The notes under the pieces were generated by a model. The model saw nothing but the letters and a program-made list of their open reading frames with translations. It was not told where the DNA came from and made no database searches. Position numbers and translations under genes: made by a program. From Geosiphon pyriformis (taxonomy: Eukaryota; Glomeromycota; Glomeromycetes; Archaeosporales; Geosiphonaceae), in assembly GCA_016748015.1 (NCBI GenBank), contig JAAOMT010000460.1, forward strand, positions 6,019 through 16,458: a DNA stretch of 10,440 nt, given 5' to 3'. This document shows, one piece after another, positions 8,191 to 10,440 of this stretch (the stretch's first letter is position 1; each line of letters opens with the position of its first letter).

Positions 8191-8357
8191 AAATAAAAGA
8201 AAACTTTATTTTAGTATATTCATTTCAAATTAAATTTATACATTTTTCCGAGCCTGATTTGTTTGTAAAGGATTGTATTCTCAGATTGAATTCAAGAATA
8301 ATTAACTTCAACCACTAGACACTTTGTTACATTTTCTTTGAATTAAGGAGAAGAGCG

Positions 8358-8393
<36 letters not shown>
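8358..8393 (+). repeat. A36 homopolymer
   Basis: Thirty-six consecutive A residues followed by GTGGAGAGAGAGAGG. This could be simple slippage or the tail of a retroposed copy; no transposon coding sequence or target duplication was identified next to it. The length may be affected by sequencing error. Confidence 0.95.
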
Positions 8394-8395
<2 letters not shown>

Positions 8396-8432
8396 GGAGA
8401 GAGAGAGGTCAAAAAAAATAAAGCAAAGCGAA

Positions 8433-8502
8433 TATGTATGTATGTATGTATGCATGTATGTTTGTATGTATGTATGTATGTGTGTGTGTGTGTGTATATA
8501 TA
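8433..8502 (+). repeat. Compound (GTAT)n-(TG)n-(TA)n microsatellite
   Basis: About 70 bases of TATG tetramers with single variants (TGCATG, TTTG), passing into TG and then TA dinucleotides. This is a stepwise compound repeat with unit length falling from four to two. Confidence 0.95.
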
Positions 8503-9143
8503 AATTGTATTGTATACCTTGATGATCCTCGAATACCCGCTTTATTTAAAACATAAATAAAAAATAATATAGACTAACGTCCCCAACAAAAAAGTATTGA
8601 TATCTAACCAACCAAATTCAACCACCCAACCTCCCAACCAACCCAAAAAACTCGTCATTTGATATTCCAGAAACCGGGTTTCAGGATAGCAACAAGAAAG
8701 AGAATTAGGGTATAGTATGCGAGATCGAGATTTCAAATTAAACAGGAATCATAAAGAAATATATATATATACATTAAGAAATAAAGAAAGAAGTGATATT
8801 AGGATTTCAAGAGAGAGAGAGAGAGGAGAGATAATGAAAAATTATTATCCTAAACTTTTAAAAATTTTTTAGAAATACCTATTTTTTAACATGTGAAAGT
8901 TTAGAATGAAAAAAAAAAAAAAAAAATAATTTACTTTATTATTATTATTATTATTCTATTAAGGTCAATCTTACACGATCCAAATAGGATATATTGGAAA
9001 AACAATTTTGGAACTAAAAAAAGAAATAAAAAAAATTTCTTGCTTAGGCAATAGACAGGGGGGTGGGGGAGGAATAATCATGATTCTCAAGAAAGACGTG
9101 TGAATCTTGAAAGATATAATTAAGAATACTGTTATTATGATTT
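8503..9143. other. Intergenic stretch with short repeats, no supported gene
   Basis: This holds a CCAA/CCCAA-rich segment (8606-8650), a non-repetitive piece at 8650-8720, AT and GA runs (8759-8771, 8811-8831), an A-run (8909-8926), a short ATT run (8937-8955) and a G-rich spot (9058-9072). A minus frame at 8542-8736 has Trp/Gly-rich residues that come from the CCAA segment. Nothing here is recognisable as a gene; the 8606-8720 piece could be a dispersed repeat. Confidence 0.65.
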
Positions 9144-9261
9144 TCATTATTGTTACTACTATTACTATTACTATTACTATTACTATTACTATTACTATTA
9201 CTATTACTATTACAATCACTATTGCTATTACTAAATTTATTACTATTCCTATTACTATTAC

Positions 9262-9318
<57 letters not shown>

Positions 9319-9365
9319 TATATTACTATTATTATATATTATTATTATTATTATTATTATTATTA
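9144..9365 (+). repeat. Compound (TATTAC)n then (ATT)n array
   Basis: A hexamer TATTAC array, clean at about 9155-9213 and imperfect to about 9262, passes into an ATT array that runs to 9365 with TATATTATATTAC and TATATA breaks. The trinucleotide is contained in the hexamer, suggesting that one grew from the other. All long frames across it are translations of the repeat. Confidence 0.95.
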
Positions 9366-9715
9366 AATAAAAAATTTTTATATAAGCACCTTGAAAAAAA
9401 AAAGGACACTCCTTTCTAGTCTTAGGTTTGGTGAAAAAATATATATATATATAATCAATTATTCAATAAAATAAAATAAAAGCATAATTAATAAAAAACA
9501 AAATCGTTCGAAATTATTGACGGTGAAAAGAATTATGTAAGTATATCAATATTTTAGCCCGAAAAAGGTTCATGTGTTTTTTTGTGTGTTGAAAATATTT
9601 TCATGTTTGGAAAAAGAAAAATGTAATTATCAGAAGCAATTAAGATTAACAATATGTTGAAATCTATGTGAATGGTAGATGTGTGTTCGAGAATTCACGC
9701 TAAAGACAGGTTCAT

Positions 9716-9743
9716 ATCATCATCATCATCATCATCATCATCA
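9716..9743 (+). repeat. (ATC)n microsatellite
   Basis: About nine ATC/CAT units. In one plus frame it reads as a short Ser tract, but the surrounding frame has no coding support. Confidence 0.9.
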
Positions 9744-10035
9744 CATTTTTTCCATGAATTATTCTCACTCCTGCTCATTTATTTTGAGAAAAAAATCAGA
9801 ATCAAAATCAAAAATCAAAAATCAAACTTTCTAGCAATGGATCACGGCATGGAGCAAACAGATTTTCATTTCACAATACCTAAAACTAGATTATGATCGA
9901 TCATGATTGAGAAATCTAATATAAACCTGTCAAAAAATGATCAGAATTACGAATCATTGATTCTTAATGCCAATATTTGCATGCAAAAAAATAATAATAA
10001 CAATTTGGAAGAAACATTTCAATTTTCAGCTTGGA

Positions 10036-10057
10036 TCAATAAATCAATAAATCAATA

Positions 10058-10088
<31 letters not shown>

Positions 10089-10091
10089 CAA
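10036..10091 (+). repeat. (AATC/AATA)n tetramer array
   Basis: Tetramers AATC and AATA alternate in blocks: early AATAAATC pairs, then AATC triplets with one AATA interruption. It is a 56-bp simple repeat. Confidence 0.93.
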
Positions 10092-10191
10092 CTTGTAATC
10101 GGTTGAATTTGATTAATCTAAAAGCTGCAACCCGAATCGATATTCACTTATAAATGAACCTCACTTTTAAATATAAAAAAAAAGGTCACAT

Positions 10192-10341
10192 ATGCAAAAC
10201 CAAGAAAAGAAGAAATTTTTAGCCGGAGACTTATCGGACCAATTTCCAAAACAAAATTTTTCCATAAAAAGTTATCCTTTTTTTGGAAAAGAAATACACT
10301 CATTCACGGTGCCCATCGATGATCAAAAAAAGCCACGTTGA
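10192..10341 (+). CDS. Short unproven ORF, 49 codons
   Basis: Starts ATG CAA AAC and ends CGT TGA; an in-frame TAA lies at 10168-10170. The product is basic and of mixed composition (begins MQNQEKKKF, includes AGDLSDQFP and SFTVPIDDQ, ends KKPR), with no low-complexity run, unlike nearly every other frame in the flanks. I do not recognise a family. A CAG|GTTTCA donor-like site lies just after the stop. A frame this long is expected by chance a few times in 10 kb of such DNA, so this may be non-coding or a fragment of an exon. Confidence 0.15.
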   Translation: MQNQEKKKFLAGDLSDQFPKQNFSIKSYPFFGKEIHSFTVPIDDQKKPR

Positions 10342-10440
10342 TTCAGGTTTCATGATACTTTAAAGGTCGGACGATGTTTCAGAAATCTCATGTCCATTGC
10401 ACATTTTACTTTTTTTCTTTTTTTTTTTTTTTTTTTTTTC
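10342..10440. other. Window end with terminal T tract
   Basis: About 70 bases of non-repetitive sequence, then a T-rich tract (10410-10439) with one C interruption that runs to the edge. It could be a polypyrimidine tract or the complement of an A tail of something outside the window; this cannot be resolved here. Confidence 0.6.

Larger units (their letters stand above)
9366..10191. other. AT-rich intergenic stretch without a supported gene
   Basis: This includes an AT run (about 9438-9452), AAAAT repeats (about 9467-9480), an (ATC)n run (9716-9743), a 12-bp palindrome ATGATCGATCAT (9893-9904) and the AATC array (10036-10091). A 74-codon plus frame at 9672-9896 is partly poly-Ser from the ATC run and has no recognisable domain. 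Confidence 0.65.

Noticed and set aside
8542-8736. 64-codon minus ORF with Trp/Gly-rich segment
   Set aside because: The Trp/Gly part is the translation of a CCAA-type repeat; no domain or splice evidence.
9058-9072. G-rich spot as a possible G-quadruplex
   Set aside because: Only two long G runs and one GG are present, short of the four separated runs needed for a standard quadruplex.
9107-9419. Leu/Ile/Tyr/Thr homopolymer-like frames
   Set aside because: Translations of the TATTAC and ATT arrays.
1-10440. CRISPR array, prokaryotic operon, phage or toxin system
   Set aside because: Repeats are head-to-tail simple repeats without unique spacers; the only gene is spliced and eukaryotic, and no other coding sequence is supported.

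Overview
The window looks like nuclear DNA of an early-diverging, AT-rich fungus, most plausibly Mucoromycota in the broad sense (Mucorales or Glomeromycotina); the species cannot be named from the sequence. The reasons are a single spliced gene with four short introns (82-118 nt) bounded by GT..AG, an AreA/NIT2-type GATA factor of purely fungal architecture, very low GC outside the gene, and unusually dense microsatellites and homopolymer tracts.

Layout. 1-3775: gene-poor DNA dominated by simple repeats: ATT arrays at 1-112 and 2770-2875, a Ser-like AGC/AAC/AGT array at 776-931, a pentamer minisatellite at 1786-1895, and a perfect 38-bp A/T palindrome at 2183-2220. The last part (about 2876-3775) is less repetitive and probably carries the 3' UTR of the gene. 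3776-7200, minus strand: the one convincing gene, a nitrogen-regulatory GATA transcription factor (areA/nit2 class). I could join five coding exons into one open frame of 1005 codons, with matching phases at every junction. 7201-8220: the upstream region, with a candidate TATA box, an E-box palindrome, GATA motifs and CAA and CAT repeats. This whole 1,020-nt stretch contains no ATG on the transcribed strand. 8221-10440: again simple repeats (AAGTA, A36, GTAT/TG, GA, TATTAC, ATT, ATC, AATC) with short non-repetitive islands, and one unproven 49-codon ORF at 10192-10341.

Biology. The factor joins an N-terminal AreA-family domain to a single C-X2-C-X17-C-X2-C finger followed by a basic arm, so by family knowledge it should bind GATA sites and activate nitrogen-catabolic genes when preferred nitrogen sources are scarce. 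No second gene is supported, so no operon-like or multi-gene system can be claimed. The most interesting points concern this gene: the long ATG-free leader region, an in-frame choice of two acceptors at intron 3, four RRxS/T motifs, long Ser/Asn/Gln tracts encoded by nearly pure microsatellites, and the lack of a recognisable ascomycete-type AreA C-terminus.
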